From NCBI RefSeq assembly GCF_946479885.1, contig NZ_CAMLHM010000001.1, forward strand, positions 124,001 to 188,000: a DNA stretch of 64,000 bases, in the 5' to 3' direction. The notes beneath the pieces are model-generated. The model was not told the DNA's origin, did not search any database, and saw only the letters and a program-made list of their open reading frames with translations. Position numbers and translations under genes: made by a program. This document shows positions 1-8,611 of the stretch, piece by piece. The stretch is from an uncultured Devosia sp. GTDB taxonomy: Bacteria; Pseudomonadota; Alphaproteobacteria; Rhizobiales; Devosiaceae. Numbering within the stretch: position 1 is the stretch's first letter; each line of letters opens with the position of its first letter.

Positions 1-1077
1 CAGTTCGAGCTCTCGGGCGCCCCGCAACCGGACCTGCATGCCGCGGCCGCCGAAACGGCCGAACATATGCGCGTGGCCAAGGACGTCGCCAAGCCGCTCG
101 ACATCCATTTCCTGGGCCTCGGGGTGACCCCGCTGTGGAGCGTCGCCGAAATCGAGGTCATGCCCAAGTCGCGCTACGGCATCATGGCGCCCTATATGGA
201 CAAGGTGGGGACGCTGGGCACATCGATGATGTTCCGCTCGGCGACGGTGCAGACCAATCTCGACTTTTCCAGCGAAGCCGACATGGTCAAGAAGCTGCGC
301 GTCGGGCTGGCGCTGCAGCCGATCGCCACGGCTTTGTTCGCCAATTCGCCTTTCTCGGAAGGCCGGGACAGCGGCTATCTCAGCTTCCGCAGCCATATCT
401 GGCTCAATACCGACGACAGCCGCACCGGCATGCTGCCCTTCGCCTTCGAAGAGGGCTTCGGTTTCGAGCAATATGCCGACTATGCGCTGGATGTGCCGAT
501 GTATTTCGTCATCCGCGACGGCGCCTATATCAATGTGGCCGGTGAGAGCTTCCGGGCGTTCCTCGAGGGCAAGCTGCCGCAGCTGCCGGGCGAAAAGCCG
601 ACCCGCCGGGACTGGAACTACCATCTCGGCACGATTTTCCCCGAAGTCCGCCTCAAGCAGTATCTGGAGATGCGCGGGGCCGACATGGGCGACGAGAAAT
701 CCGTCACCGCGCTCTCGGCCTTCTGGACGGGCCTCCTCTATGACGCGGTTTCGCTCGAAGCCGCCTATGAGCTGATCGAGCCGTGGAGCCGTGAGGAGCG
801 CGAGCGCATCCGCCGCGAGGTGCCGCGGCTGGGCCTGATGACCCCGCATGACCGCTCCAACCTCTATGACGTCGCCGCCCAGGCCGTCGGCATTGCCGAA
901 GCGGGCCTGGTCCGCCGCAACCGCCGCAACGCCCAGGGCAAGGACGAGAGCATCCACCTTGCCCCGCTCGAGGAGACCATCCGGTTGGCCAAATCGCCGG
1001 CCGAACGCTGGCTCGACAAGTTCCGCGGCGAATGGAACGGCGATCTGACCCGGATCTTCAAAGAAGCCGAGATGTAG
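1..1077 (+). CDS. gshA: Glutamate-cysteine ligase, 3' part (5' end outside window)
   Basis: Catalyses the first step of glutathione synthesis, ATP-dependent joining of glutamate and cysteine in the cytoplasm. The frame is open from base 1 and the opening residues QFELSGAP match the substrate-binding stretch of the plant/alphaproteobacterial class of the enzyme. Later landmarks typical of this class are the LGLGVTPLWS, MPKSRYGIM and SPFSEG segments and the SHIWLNTDDSRTGMLPF block. About 358 codons are present, so roughly the first 90-110 residues lie upstream of the window. An internal ATG at 67 is not the real start because the family homology continues upstream of it. The gene is followed by a 408-base gap filled with palindromic repeats. 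The assignment is confident; only the N-terminus is missing. Confidence 0.93.
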   Translation, partial: QFELSGAPQPDLHAAAAETAEHMRVAKDVAKPLDIHFLGLGVTPLWSVAEIEVMPKSRYGIMAPYMDKVGTLGTSMMFRSATVQTNLDFSSEADMVKKLRVGLALQPIATALFANSPFSEGRDSGYLSFRSHIWLNTDDSRTGMLPFAFEEGFGFEQYADYALDVPMYFVIRDGAYINVAGESFRAFLEGKLPQLPGEKPTRRDWNYHLGTIFPEVRLKQYLEMRGADMGDEKSVTALSAFWTGLLYDAVSLEAAYELIEPWSREERERIRREVPRLGLMTPHDRSNLYDVAAQAVGIAEAGLVRRNRRNAQGKDESIHLAPLEETIRLAKSPAERWLDKFRGEWNGDLTRIFKEAEM

Positions 1078-1091
1078 GTTCTTTTCCTTCT

Positions 1092-1262
1092 CCCCTTGAG
1101 GGGGATGAACGGAGTTCACCCTCCCCCTTGTGGGGAGGGAAGCGAGATAGGACTTAGCTTCAGCTAAGTCCGTGCATCGAGCAGGGTGGGGGTATCTCTC
1201 CGCGAGTCCGGAGTTCGTGACTCACCCCCACCCTTGATCCCTCCCCGCAAGGGGGAGGGAGA
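1092..1262. repeat. Family-A palindromic repeat pair (A1)
   Basis: Two inverted half elements, CCCTCCCCCTTGTGGGGAGGG near 1120 and its complement-type partner ending near 1262, with GGGTGGGGGT and ACCCCCACCC tails facing a spacer. Most of the gap between gshA and purD is this element plus the family-B element that follows; I see no gene in the gap. Confidence 0.85.
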
Positions 1263-1289
1263 CGACTGATAACTCGGGATCTCACAAGT

Positions 1290-1421
1290 TCTTCTCCCCA
1301 TCGGGGAGAAGGTGGCGCGCAGCGCCGGATGAGGGGGCGCGCGGGCTTCGCGGCCGCACCGGGCTTCCCCTCACCCGTCTCGGCCTGCGGCCGATCCACC
1401 CTCTCCCCAATGGGGAGAGGA
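1290..1421. repeat. Family-B palindromic repeat (B1)
   Basis: Outer arms TTCTCCCCATCGGGGAGAAGG and CTCTCCCCAATGGGGAGAGG enclose inner segments GGATGAGGGG and CCCCTCACCC. The layout (two short hairpins in mirror arrangement) recurs near 33254 and 60578 and as a half copy inside cobN. Confidence 0.8.
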
Positions 1422-1485
1422 ATAAGAAGCCCTTGCCTCGCTGCGCCCCTTCGTGCATCACGCCCGCAAAGGCACGGAGGCTTGC

Positions 1486-2760
1486 ATGCGGGTTCTGGTG
1501 ATCGGGTCGGGTGGGCGCGAGCATGCGCTGGCGTGGAAGATTGCCCAGTCGCCGCTGTTGAGCAAACTGTTCATTGCCCCTGGCAATGGCGGCACCGGTT
1601 CGGTGGCGGAAAACCTCGCTGTCGACATAACCGACCACGCGGCCGTCATCGCCCTGTGCCACAGGCACCAGATCGATTTCGTGGTCGTCGGACCCGATGC
1701 GCAGGTCGTTGCCGGGCTCGGCGATGATGTCCGCGCCGCCGGCTTCACCTGCTTCTGCCCCAGCAAGGCCGCCGGCCAGCTCGAGGGTTCCAAGGGCTTC
1801 ACCAAGGCCCTGTGCGACGAGATGAACATTCCCACCGCCGCCTATGGCCGCTTCGACACCGAGGCCGCCGCCCTCGCCTATCTCTATACGCAGGGCGCCC
1901 CGATCGTGATCAAGGCCGATGGCCTGGCCGCAGGCAAGGGCGTGACCGTGGCCATGAGCGTCGAAGAGGCCGAAGAAGCCATTATCGATTGCTTTGCCGG
2001 GGCCTTTGGCGCGTCAGGCGCATCGGTGGTGATCGAGGAGTTCATGGAGGGCGAGGAGGTCAGCCTCTTCGTGCTCTGCGACGGCAAGGACATCCTGCCG
2101 CTGACCACGGCGCAGGACCACAAGCGGGCCTTTGACGGCGATGCCGGCCCCAATACCGGCGGCATGGGCGCCTATTCGCCCGCCCCCGTCATGACCCGCG
2201 AAATCTACGACGACGTCATCGAGCGCATGATCTGGCCGACCGTCAGGGGTCTCGCGGCGCGTGGCACGCCCTATCAGGGCGTGTTCTTTGCCGGGCTGAT
2301 GCTCACGTCCGATGGCCCAAAACTGGTCGAGTACAATGCCCGCTTCGGCGACCCCGAAACGCAGGTGATGATGCTGCGCATGGAAAGCGACCTGCTGCCG
2401 CTGCTGCATGCCACCGCAACCGGCACGCTGGCCGGCCACGATGTGACCTGGAAAGACCAGTATGCATTGACGGTCGTCATGGCGACCGAGGGCTATCCGG
2501 GTGCTTATGAGAAGGGTTCGGAAATCCGCGGCGCCGACGGCATAAACAGCGAGACGCTCGTGGTCTTCCATGCCGGAACACACCGTGATGGTGAACGTTT
2601 AGTTGCTGCCGGCGGTCGCGTCCTCAACGTCACCGCTTTGGGCAAGGACGTGAAAGAGGCGCAAAGCCGTGCTTATGCAGGCGTGGACCAGATTGTTTGG
2701 CCAGAGGGCTTTTGCCGCCGAGACATCGGCTGGCGCGAGATCGCCCGCACCACGTCTTGA
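1486..2760 (+). CDS. purD: Phosphoribosylamine-glycine ligase (GAR synthetase)
   Basis: Joins glycine to 5-phosphoribosylamine using ATP in de novo purine synthesis. The N-terminus MRVLVIGSGGREHALAWK is diagnostic, followed by the APGNGG loop, the KADGLAAGKGV ATP-grasp segment, the VIEEFMEGEE strand and the PNTGGMGAYSPAP and EYNARFGDPETQ blocks that build the active site. The length of 424 residues is normal. I chose ATG 1486 because GGAGG ends five bases upstream and because the GSGG nucleotide loop must be near the N-terminus; an upstream in-frame ATG at 1453 would add unrelated residues. The stop is 142 bases before the patatin start, so the two may be co-transcribed. Confidence 0.97.
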   Translation: MRVLVIGSGGREHALAWKIAQSPLLSKLFIAPGNGGTGSVAENLAVDITDHAAVIALCHRHQIDFVVVGPDAQVVAGLGDDVRAAGFTCFCPSKAAGQLEGSKGFTKALCDEMNIPTAAYGRFDTEAAALAYLYTQGAPIVIKADGLAAGKGVTVAMSVEEAEEAIIDCFAGAFGASGASVVIEEFMEGEEVSLFVLCDGKDILPLTTAQDHKRAFDGDAGPNTGGMGAYSPAPVMTREIYDDVIERMIWPTVRGLAARGTPYQGVFFAGLMLTSDGPKLVEYNARFGDPETQVMMLRMESDLLPLLHATATGTLAGHDVTWKDQYALTVVMATEGYPGAYEKGSEIRGADGINSETLVVFHAGTHRDGERLVAAGGRVLNVTALGKDVKEAQSRAYAGVDQIVWPEGFCRRDIGWREIARTTS

Positions 2761-2902
2761 ACCCTTCCTAAACCTGGACGGCATACCCTATCTGCAGACC
2801 GTCTTTGACGAGGCACCGCCGCAACGCAAGCCCACGCCGCTGCAAAAGCGCGGCCTGGCGCTCGCCGCAGGGCTGCGCAGCAAAGGCAGGGAGCGGGGGA
2901 GC

Positions 2903-3784
2903 ATGCAGACGATCTCTGGACCTCGGATCGGCATCGCACTGGGCGGCGGCTCGGCGCGCGGCCTGACGCATATCCCTTATATCGAGGCCATGGATGAGCT
3001 GGGGCTGAGGCCTTCGGTGATATCGGGCACCTCCATCGGCGCGCTGATCGGCGCCGGCTGGGCGGCCGGGATGACCGGCAAGGAGCTGCGCGAACATTCC
3101 TACCAGGTGCTGGGCACCATGCGGACCATCGCCACCAAGCTGTGGGCCACCCAGATTCGCGGCATTGGCGGCATCCTCAAGAACGGCATCTCGATGCAGC
3201 TCGATGCCACCAATATCGTGGATGCGTTCACGCCCGCCAACTTCCCGCTCGAATTCAAGGACCTGAAAATCCCGCTCTTCGTGGTGGCCACCGATTTCCA
3301 ATCCTGGCACCAGGTGGTGTTCAACTCCGGCCTGCTCCGGCCCGCCATTGCCGGCTCGATCGCCATTCCAAGCCTGTTCAAGCCGGTGGTGCATTCCAAT
3401 CACATCCTCGTCGATGGCGGCGTGGTCAACCCGCTGCCGCTCGACCAGGCCGATATCGACACCGACTTCCTGATCGGCATCGACGTCAATGGCGACCCCT
3501 CCGAAGGCATCGCCAAGACCGATCACAAGGCCCTCGATATCTGGTTCGGCTCGGCCCAGATCATGATGCATTCGCTGACCGCGCATATGATGGCGGCCTA
3601 TCCGCCCGACATCTATATCCGCCCGCATGTGACCTCGTTCGGGGCCCTCGAATTCTGGCGGGTGCGCGAAATCGTGGCCCATGCCGAGGTCGAGAAGGAA
3701 CGCTTCAAGCGCATCCTGGCCGACAAGGTGGAAGCCTATATTGCCGGCAAGGTGCCTGTCATCGACAGCAATCCCAACGACTAG
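2903..3784 (+). CDS. Patatin-like phospholipase family protein (RssA type)
   Basis: Predicted serine lipid hydrolase of the patatin fold. Visible motifs are the oxyanion-hole GGGSARG near the N-terminus, the nucleophile box GTSIG, and the DGG motif that supplies the catalytic aspartate of the Ser-Asp dyad. About 293 residues, normal for the RssA-like bacterial group. ATG 2903 is preferred because a purine-rich GGGAGCGGGGGA lies just upstream and the domain begins seven residues later; the frame is open back into purD but that extension carries no recognisable sequence. Its stop codon overlaps the stop of the convergent gene on the other strand within CTAG. Substrate unknown. Confidence 0.88.
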   Translation: MQTISGPRIGIALGGGSARGLTHIPYIEAMDELGLRPSVISGTSIGALIGAGWAAGMTGKELREHSYQVLGTMRTIATKLWATQIRGIGGILKNGISMQLDATNIVDAFTPANFPLEFKDLKIPLFVVATDFQSWHQVVFNSGLLRPAIAGSIAIPSLFKPVVHSNHILVDGGVVNPLPLDQADIDTDFLIGIDVNGDPSEGIAKTDHKALDIWFGSAQIMMHSLTAHMMAAYPPDIYIRPHVTSFGALEFWRVREIVAHAEVEKERFKRILADKVEAYIAGKVPVIDSNPND

Positions 3785-4242
3785 GGCCGGATCAGGCCGC
3801 CGGAATAATCCAGCGCATAGGCCTGCTGCCCCTCGACCAGGATGACCTCGCGGCCCTGAAAGTGGCCGGCGTCGCCCGTGCTGCGGTCGATATAGGTCCC
3901 GTGCGGTCCGGCCCATTGGAAGCCGCCGAGAAACCGGCCTTCGGCATACATGGCCGACAGGGCCGCCTTGATGGTCTCGCCGGCGCGCTGACCGTCGATC
4001 AGTTCCGGCAGGGCGATATAGCCATAGTAGTTCATGGCCCAGACAGGCTCCTGCCGGAACCAGACGACTTCCTGGCCGATGAAATCGGTGCCGCCGAAAT
4101 AGCTATCGAGATAGCGCCAATCGCCCTCCGACCAGGCCAGATCATGCGACCCGAGGCGGCTGGCGCCGACTTTGTTGCCGCCGCCCACATAGGTGGCGGC
4201 CTTGGCCTTGACGATGATGTCGTTGAGCAGCCCGATATCCAC
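3781..4242 (-). CDS. DUF5680-like protein
   Basis: A protein of about 153 residues resembling the DUF5680 family, a domain of unknown function sometimes found behind XRE-type helix-turn-helix regions; here there is no DNA-binding part. Visible features are an early YVGGG segment, DLAWSEGDWRYLDSYFGG, and a VWFRQEPVWAMNYYG stretch rich in aromatic residues. I chose GTG 4242 because the complementary strand shows GGGGAGGA five to six bases upstream; a TTG at 4275 would extend it by 11 residues. It converges on the patatin gene with overlapping stop codons. The family call comes from recognition of the sequence pattern only, so it is moderate. Confidence 0.6.
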   Translation of the reverse strand: MDIGLLNDIIVKAKAATYVGGGNKVGASRLGSHDLAWSEGDWRYLDSYFGGTDFIGQEVVWFRQEPVWAMNYYGYIALPELIDGQRAGETIKAALSAMYAEGRFLGGFQWAGPHGTYIDRSTGDAGHFQGREVILVEGQQAYALDYSGGLIRP

Positions 4243-4316
4243 TCGTGTCCTCCCCACATGTGCTGGTTTGAGCAATATGGGCGGCGCGCTGCCAGGGCGT
4301 GTCAGCAGGCGATGGG

Positions 4317-4766
4317 CTATGGTCGCAAGGCGCGGAAGAAATCGCGCAGCAGGGCTTCCGAGCGGGAGGCGCCCAGGCCGCCGATGACTTCGGGGCTATG
4401 GTGGCAGGTGGGCTGTTCGAAGAGGCGCACGCCGTTTTCGACCGCGCCGGCCTTGGTATCCTCGGCGGCGAAATAGACGCGGCGGAGCCTCGTATGGGCG
4501 ATGGCCCCGGCGCACATGGCGCAGGGCTCGAGCGTCACATAGAGGTCGCAGCCATCAAGGCGGCCGGTGGCACGAGTGGCCAGCGCCGTGCGGATGGCCA
4601 GCATTTCGGCATGGGCGGTGGGGTCGTTAAGCGCCTTCATGCGGTTGCGCTCGGCGGCGAGGACGGTGTCGCCCTCCATGACCACGGCGCCAACCGGCGC
4701 TTCGCCATGCGCGGCGGCGTCTTCGGCGAGGCTGAGGGCGAGGTCCATGGGGGAAGGATTGGGCAT
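4317..4766 (-). CDS. tadA: tRNA-specific adenosine deaminase
   Basis: Converts adenosine 34 to inosine in the wobble position of tRNA-Arg(ACG), allowing it to read CGN codons. The zinc site is intact: HAE near residue 52 supplies the histidine ligand and catalytic glutamate, and PCAMC near residue 81 supplies two cysteines. 149 residues, the usual length. ATG 4766 begins MPNPSPMDLALSLAED; the frame stays open upstream into repeat DNA but that part is not conserved. It is divergent from mutL with a repeat-filled gap of 252 bases between them. Confidence 0.93.
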   Translation of the reverse strand: MPNPSPMDLALSLAEDAAAHGEAPVGAVVMEGDTVLAAERNRMKALNDPTAHAEMLAIRTALATRATGRLDGCDLYVTLEPCAMCAGAIAHTRLRRVYFAAEDTKAGAVENGVRLFEQPTCHHSPEVIGGLGASRSEALLRDFFRALRP

Positions 4767-4812
4767 GGGGAGGGTGTAGCGGGTGGCAGGCCCTTTGCAC
4801 AAGACCGGCAGT

Positions 4813-4936
4813 CGTCTCCCTTCCCCCTGTGGGGAGGGATCAAGGGTGGGGGTGGGCAGCACGCACCAAAGTTGCGGAGGCATACCCCCACCCGACCCCT
4901 TCGGGGCCACCCTCCCCACAAGGGGGAGGGAGGTCG
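4813..4936. repeat. Family-A palindromic repeat pair (A2)
   Basis: Halves CCCTTCCCCCTGTGGGGAGGG and CCCTCCCCACAAGGGGGAGGG in mirror arrangement, with an extra short inner palindrome ACCCCTTCGGGG. It occupies the divergent tadA-mutL gap. Confidence 0.8.
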
Positions 4937-5018
4937 ACTGATAACTCCGCGGACAATCGCCAATTCCGCATCGGAAACCCGTCTCCTCACCTATATTCTC
5001 CACCCAGGAGAATCGCCC

Positions 5019-6812
5019 TTGCCCATCCGCCAGCTGCCCGAAGACCTCATCAACCGCATCGCCGCCGGCGAGGTGGTGGAGCGGCCCGCCAGCGTGGTCA
5101 AGGAGCTGGTGGAGAATGCCATCGATGCCGGCGCTGCCAGGATCGTGGTGACCACCGCGGCGGGCGGCAAGGGGCTGATCCGCATCGAGGATGACGGCCA
5201 TGGCATGGACCGGGCCGACCTGGTGCTGTCGGTGGAGCGCCACGCCACGTCCAAGCTCAGCGAGGACGAACTCGACGATATCCGCACGCTGGGCTTTCGC
5301 GGCGAGGCGCTGGCCTCGATCGGCTCGGTGGCGGAGCTATCGGTATCGTCGCGCACGGCAGAGGCGGAAAGCGGGCTGCGGCTCGATGTCCGCAACGGCG
5401 TGCGGTCGGGTCCGGTGCCGCAGGCGATGAACCGCGGCACGATCGTGGAGGTGAAGAACCTCTTCGCCAGGGTGCCGGCGCGGCTCAAGTTCCTCAAGAC
5501 TGACAGGGCCGAAGCGGCGGCGATCACCGACGTGGTCAAGCGCCTGGCCATGGCCAATCCGGCGGTGCATTTCGTGCTCAATGGCAGCGACCGCTCGCCG
5601 AGCAACTGGCCTGCCGTGACCGGATCGGGCGCGCTGCAGGCGCGGCTGGCGCAGGTGATCGGCGACGATTTCGCGCAGAATGCGGTGACCCTGGCCTCGA
5701 GCCGCCACGGCGTCGTGGTGGCGGGGCTGGCCGGGCTGCCGACCTATACGCGGGCCAATTCGCTCAGCCAGTTCTATTTCGTCAACGGCCGCTCGGTGCG
5801 CGACAAGGTGCTGGTCGGCGCGGTGCGCGCGGCCTATGCCGACTATACGTTCCGCGACCGCTTTCCGGTGGTGGCGCTCTATATCGCCATCGATCCGGGC
5901 GAGGTGGACGTCAACGTGCATCCGGCCAAGGCCGAGCTGCGCTTTCGCGATGCCGGCGCTGTGCGCAGCGCGGTGATCCGCGCCATTGGCGAGGCGCTGA
6001 CCGCAGCCGGGTTCAAGGCTTCGGCCACCGTGGCCGAGGATGTGCTGGGGGCGTTCACGGCGCCGTCTTACGAGGCTGAAGCATCGGCGTTCCGTGCGCC
6101 GGAACAGGCGACGGCCTGGGGCGAGGCAAGCGCTCGGCCGAGCGTTCCGTCATGGTTGTCGCCGCGGCTCGATGGCTTTACCGAGCCCAGCGCGCGTGTC
6201 GAGACTGAGCCCTCCCCGGCCTTTGTCGAGTTCCCGCTCGGCACGGCGCGGGCGCAGATGTTCGACAATTTCATCATCGCGCAGAATGGCGAGGGGCTGC
6301 TGCTGGTCGACCAGCATGCGGCGCATGAGCGGCTGGTCTATGAGCGGTTCAAGGCGCAGCTGGCCTCGGGGCCGGTGCCCAGCCAGGCGCAGTTGATCCC
6401 GCTGGTGATCGAACTGCCCGAGGAAGACTGCGCCCGGCTGGAAGAGGCGGCGCCGGAGCTCGAACGCTTCGGGCTCTACCTCGAACGCTTCGGCCCACGC
6501 GCCATCGCGGTGCGCGAAACCCCGGCTTTGCTCGGCAATTCCGATATCGATGGCCTCGTGCGTGACGTCGCCGATGGCTTGGCCGAATGGGATTCCATTG
6601 CCGCGGTTTCCGATCGCATGGAAGCCATCATCGCTCGCATGGCCTGCCATGGCTCGGTCCGCTCGGGGCGGCGGCTGCGCGTCGATGAAATGAACGCCCT
6701 GCTGCGCGACATGGAACAGACGCCGCATTCCGGCCAGTGCATCCACGGCCGCCCGACCTATGTCGAGCTCAAGCAGAAAGATATCGAACGGCTGTTCGGA
6801 CGGAGTCGCTAG
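5019..6812 (+). CDS. mutL: DNA mismatch repair protein MutL
   Basis: Couples MutS mismatch recognition to strand processing. The N-terminal GHKL ATPase shows NAIDAG, DDGHGM and GFRGEALASIG. The C-terminal half contains DQHA-x2-E-x4-E (starting near 6311), the metal-binding nuclease motif of MutL proteins from bacteria that lack MutH, plus a QCIHGRPT motif near the end. So this MutL is expected to nick DNA itself. 597 residues. The start is TTG 5019: CAGGAG lies eight bases upstream and PIRQLPEDLINRIAAGEVV is the conserved N-terminus; the open frame upstream runs through tadA on the other strand and is not coding. Confidence 0.95.
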   Translation: MPIRQLPEDLINRIAAGEVVERPASVVKELVENAIDAGAARIVVTTAAGGKGLIRIEDDGHGMDRADLVLSVERHATSKLSEDELDDIRTLGFRGEALASIGSVAELSVSSRTAEAESGLRLDVRNGVRSGPVPQAMNRGTIVEVKNLFARVPARLKFLKTDRAEAAAITDVVKRLAMANPAVHFVLNGSDRSPSNWPAVTGSGALQARLAQVIGDDFAQNAVTLASSRHGVVVAGLAGLPTYTRANSLSQFYFVNGRSVRDKVLVGAVRAAYADYTFRDRFPVVALYIAIDPGEVDVNVHPAKAELRFRDAGAVRSAVIRAIGEALTAAGFKASATVAEDVLGAFTAPSYEAEASAFRAPEQATAWGEASARPSVPSWLSPRLDGFTEPSARVETEPSPAFVEFPLGTARAQMFDNFIIAQNGEGLLLVDQHAAHERLVYERFKAQLASGPVPSQAQLIPLVIELPEEDCARLEEAAPELERFGLYLERFGPRAIAVRETPALLGNSDIDGLVRDVADGLAEWDSIAAVSDRMEAIIARMACHGSVRSGRRLRVDEMNALLRDMEQTPHSGQCIHGRPTYVELKQKDIERLFGRSR

Positions 6813-6866
6813 CGGCCGAAGCGGGTGATTCGAAAGGTTAACGAATCACTCTCGACTCCGCTTTTT
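6801..6866 (+). terminator. Nested hairpin terminator after mutL
   Basis: CGGAGTCG (6801-6808) pairs with CGACTCCG (6853-6860), enclosing a second stem GTGATTCG (6825-6832) with CGAATCAC (6842-6849); CTTTTTG follows at once. The outer stem overlaps the mutL stop. The rest of the gap to 7191 holds a small hairpin GTTCCCC/GGGGAAC (6878-6900) and nothing else I can identify. Confidence 0.65.
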
Positions 6867-7191
6867 GTTCATGCAATGTTCCCCAGAACGTAGGGGGAAC
6901 TACTAATGCACGCCAACTCAGTCGAATTTCGGCTTGACCTCAGTCCTGCGCCGCATCCGTCCTGACGGGATCCGCAGTTCGGCAAACATCGCCAAGTAAA
7001 AGCCAGCCCGGCCACCGGCTTGAGAGCAATGGACGTCTGATCGTCCGGCTCCGGAGCCTCGGATTCATTTGAGCTCGGGCCTCGGTTGCGTAACCGGGGA
7101 TTGTGCCCGTGACCGACCGCGTGCCTGCGGCGGCACGCGGACCAATGCGCCGCGCTCGGCAAATCGGCCCATCACGACCAAAGGAGACATC

Positions 7192-7626
7192 ATGCGCGTC
7201 AGCATGCTTCTGCTCGGCTGCCTGTCGTTGTGCATCGGCGCGACCACCGCCCAGGAATGGCCTGGGCCGCAGTGGTCAGATCCGATGGGAACCATTGCCG
7301 GGGGGCGCAATCCGTCCGGCGCCAACGAGTATAGCCTGGTGGTGCTGGAACGGGCCGCGTTGCTCGGGCAGCGTGAGGCTTCGGCGCTGCTGGCGGTGAT
7401 GCTGCAGGACGCCGGCGACGTCGAGAACAATCTCGTCAAGTCGGCGCTGCATTTTCAGGTGGCGATCGCGGCGGGCTGTAACGACGTGGAAATCCTGGCC
7501 GCCCATGCGGTCGAGCGGCTGTCTGAGGAGCAACGGGCGGAATACGAGCGCCAACTACCGCAATGGGTTGCGGCGACGGCGATGAAGCCGGACTCCCGCA
7601 TCATGGGCCGCTGCCTGCGATGGTAG
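7192..7626 (+). CDS. Small secreted protein, paralogue of the neighbouring Sel1 protein's C-terminus
   Basis: 144 residues with a clear signal peptide (MRVSMLLLGCLSLCIGATTAQ). AAGGAG stands five bases before ATG 7192, which decides the start. The mature part aligns with the last 80-90 residues of the next gene: REASALLAVML against RQASAMLGVVF, KSALHFQVAIAAGCND against KSAYHYAVAVAAGCTD, and a final GRCL against GQCL. It therefore looks like a shortened relative that has lost the upstream Sel1 repeats. Function unknown; the two genes are probably co-transcribed (107-base gap). Confidence 0.75.
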   Translation: MRVSMLLLGCLSLCIGATTAQEWPGPQWSDPMGTIAGGRNPSGANEYSLVVLERAALLGQREASALLAVMLQDAGDVENNLVKSALHFQVAIAAGCNDVEILAAHAVERLSEEQRAEYERQLPQWVAATAMKPDSRIMGRCLRW

Positions 7627-7733
7627 GCTACATGACCGATCCCCCACAAACTGCCACGCGGCCATCACCAACAAGACGAGGCGCCCGTCCGGCGCCCGAG
7701 CTTTGGCCTGTCATTGTGACCCAGGAGACAAGG

Positions 7734-8573
7734 ATGCGTAGAACCGTATTTGGACTACTCTGCCTGCTGCTTTCATGCCTGCCGGCTGCGGCTGATGACT
7801 GGATGAAGGCCCTCATTCTGTTTGATGCCGGGCAGTATGAAGAAGCGCTGGAGCTGGCGACGCCATTCGCGGAGGCCGGCGACATGCTGGCGCTGGAAAT
7901 GCTCTATGCCAGCTACACCTATGGATATGGCGTACCGGTCGATCACGCGAAGGCGCTGGTCTGGCTCAGAAAGGGTGCCGGACGGGGCAACGCCGCGTCC
8001 CAGGACGCGATGGGGCATCACTATTACGAGGGCATCGGCGTCGCGTCCGACAAGGCAGAAGCACTGCGCTGGTTTGAACTGGCGGCAGAGCAAGACTTTG
8101 CCCCTGCCATCCATAGTCTCGCGATCATGACCATGAATGGTGAGGGGACCGAAATGGACGTGGCCGAAGGGTGGCGCCTCATGCGGCGGGCAGCCGAGTT
8201 AGATAACCCTGATGCCCTGTTCATGCTGGCAGGCGTTGCCATGAACAATGCCGCGACGACCGGCAGCATCGACACTGCCATGCAGTATCTGTTGCGGGCA
8301 GCTCGGCTTGGTCAGCGGCAAGCCAGTGCCATGCTCGGCGTCGTCTTTGAAGAGTTACCTGAGGATCCGGACTACCGGCTGAAATCGGCCTACCACTATG
8401 CGGTGGCAGTGGCGGCAGGCTGTACAGACATGCGAGAGCCGGCGGCCCAGGCGAGGGCCCGGCTATCGGCGGAGGAGCTAGAGGCACTCGAATACAATCT
8501 CGTGCATCGACAGCAGCCCGAAACCGACCCGCGCGACCCCCAGCCCGTGCCCGGCCAGTGTTTGGCCGGATAG
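7734..8573 (+). CDS. Secreted Sel1-repeat protein
   Basis: 279 residues. A signal peptide (MRRTVFGLLCLLLSCLPAAA) is followed by several Sel1/TPR-like repeats of about 36 residues, with the typical signatures DMLALEMLYASYTYGYGVP, AASQDAMGHHYYEGIGV and APAIHSLAIMTMNGEGT. Such repeats form an alpha-solenoid used for protein contacts, often in envelope or stress functions. ATG 7734 follows CAGGAGACAAGG. The C-terminal region with a conserved GC(N/T)D motif is shared with the preceding gene. Two cysteines in the tail (AGCTD and GQCL) could form a disulphide in the periplasm. No specific role can be assigned. Confidence 0.82.
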   Translation: MRRTVFGLLCLLLSCLPAAADDWMKALILFDAGQYEEALELATPFAEAGDMLALEMLYASYTYGYGVPVDHAKALVWLRKGAGRGNAASQDAMGHHYYEGIGVASDKAEALRWFELAAEQDFAPAIHSLAIMTMNGEGTEMDVAEGWRLMRRAAELDNPDALFMLAGVAMNNAATTGSIDTAMQYLLRAARLGQRQASAMLGVVFEELPEDPDYRLKSAYHYAVAVAAGCTDMREPAAQARARLSAEELEALEYNLVHRQQPETDPRDPQPVPGQCLAG

Positions 8574-8611
8574 CTTCGGCTCGGACCTGGGACAGATCCG
8601 AGGTCCGGGCG

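Noticed and set aside
1092..1262. Palindromic repeats as CRISPR or as plain terminators
   Set aside because: Copies are scattered singly through the window and not in arrays with even spacers, and most lack a U-run. They fit REP/MITE-like elements better.
2669..2902. Patatin gene start inside purD
   Set aside because: The frame is open but the extra residues show no family similarity, and a better ribosome site precedes ATG 2903.
4299..5018. N-terminal extension of mutL by 240 codons
   Set aside because: It lies antisense to tadA and in a palindromic repeat; the MutL family begins at TTG 5019.
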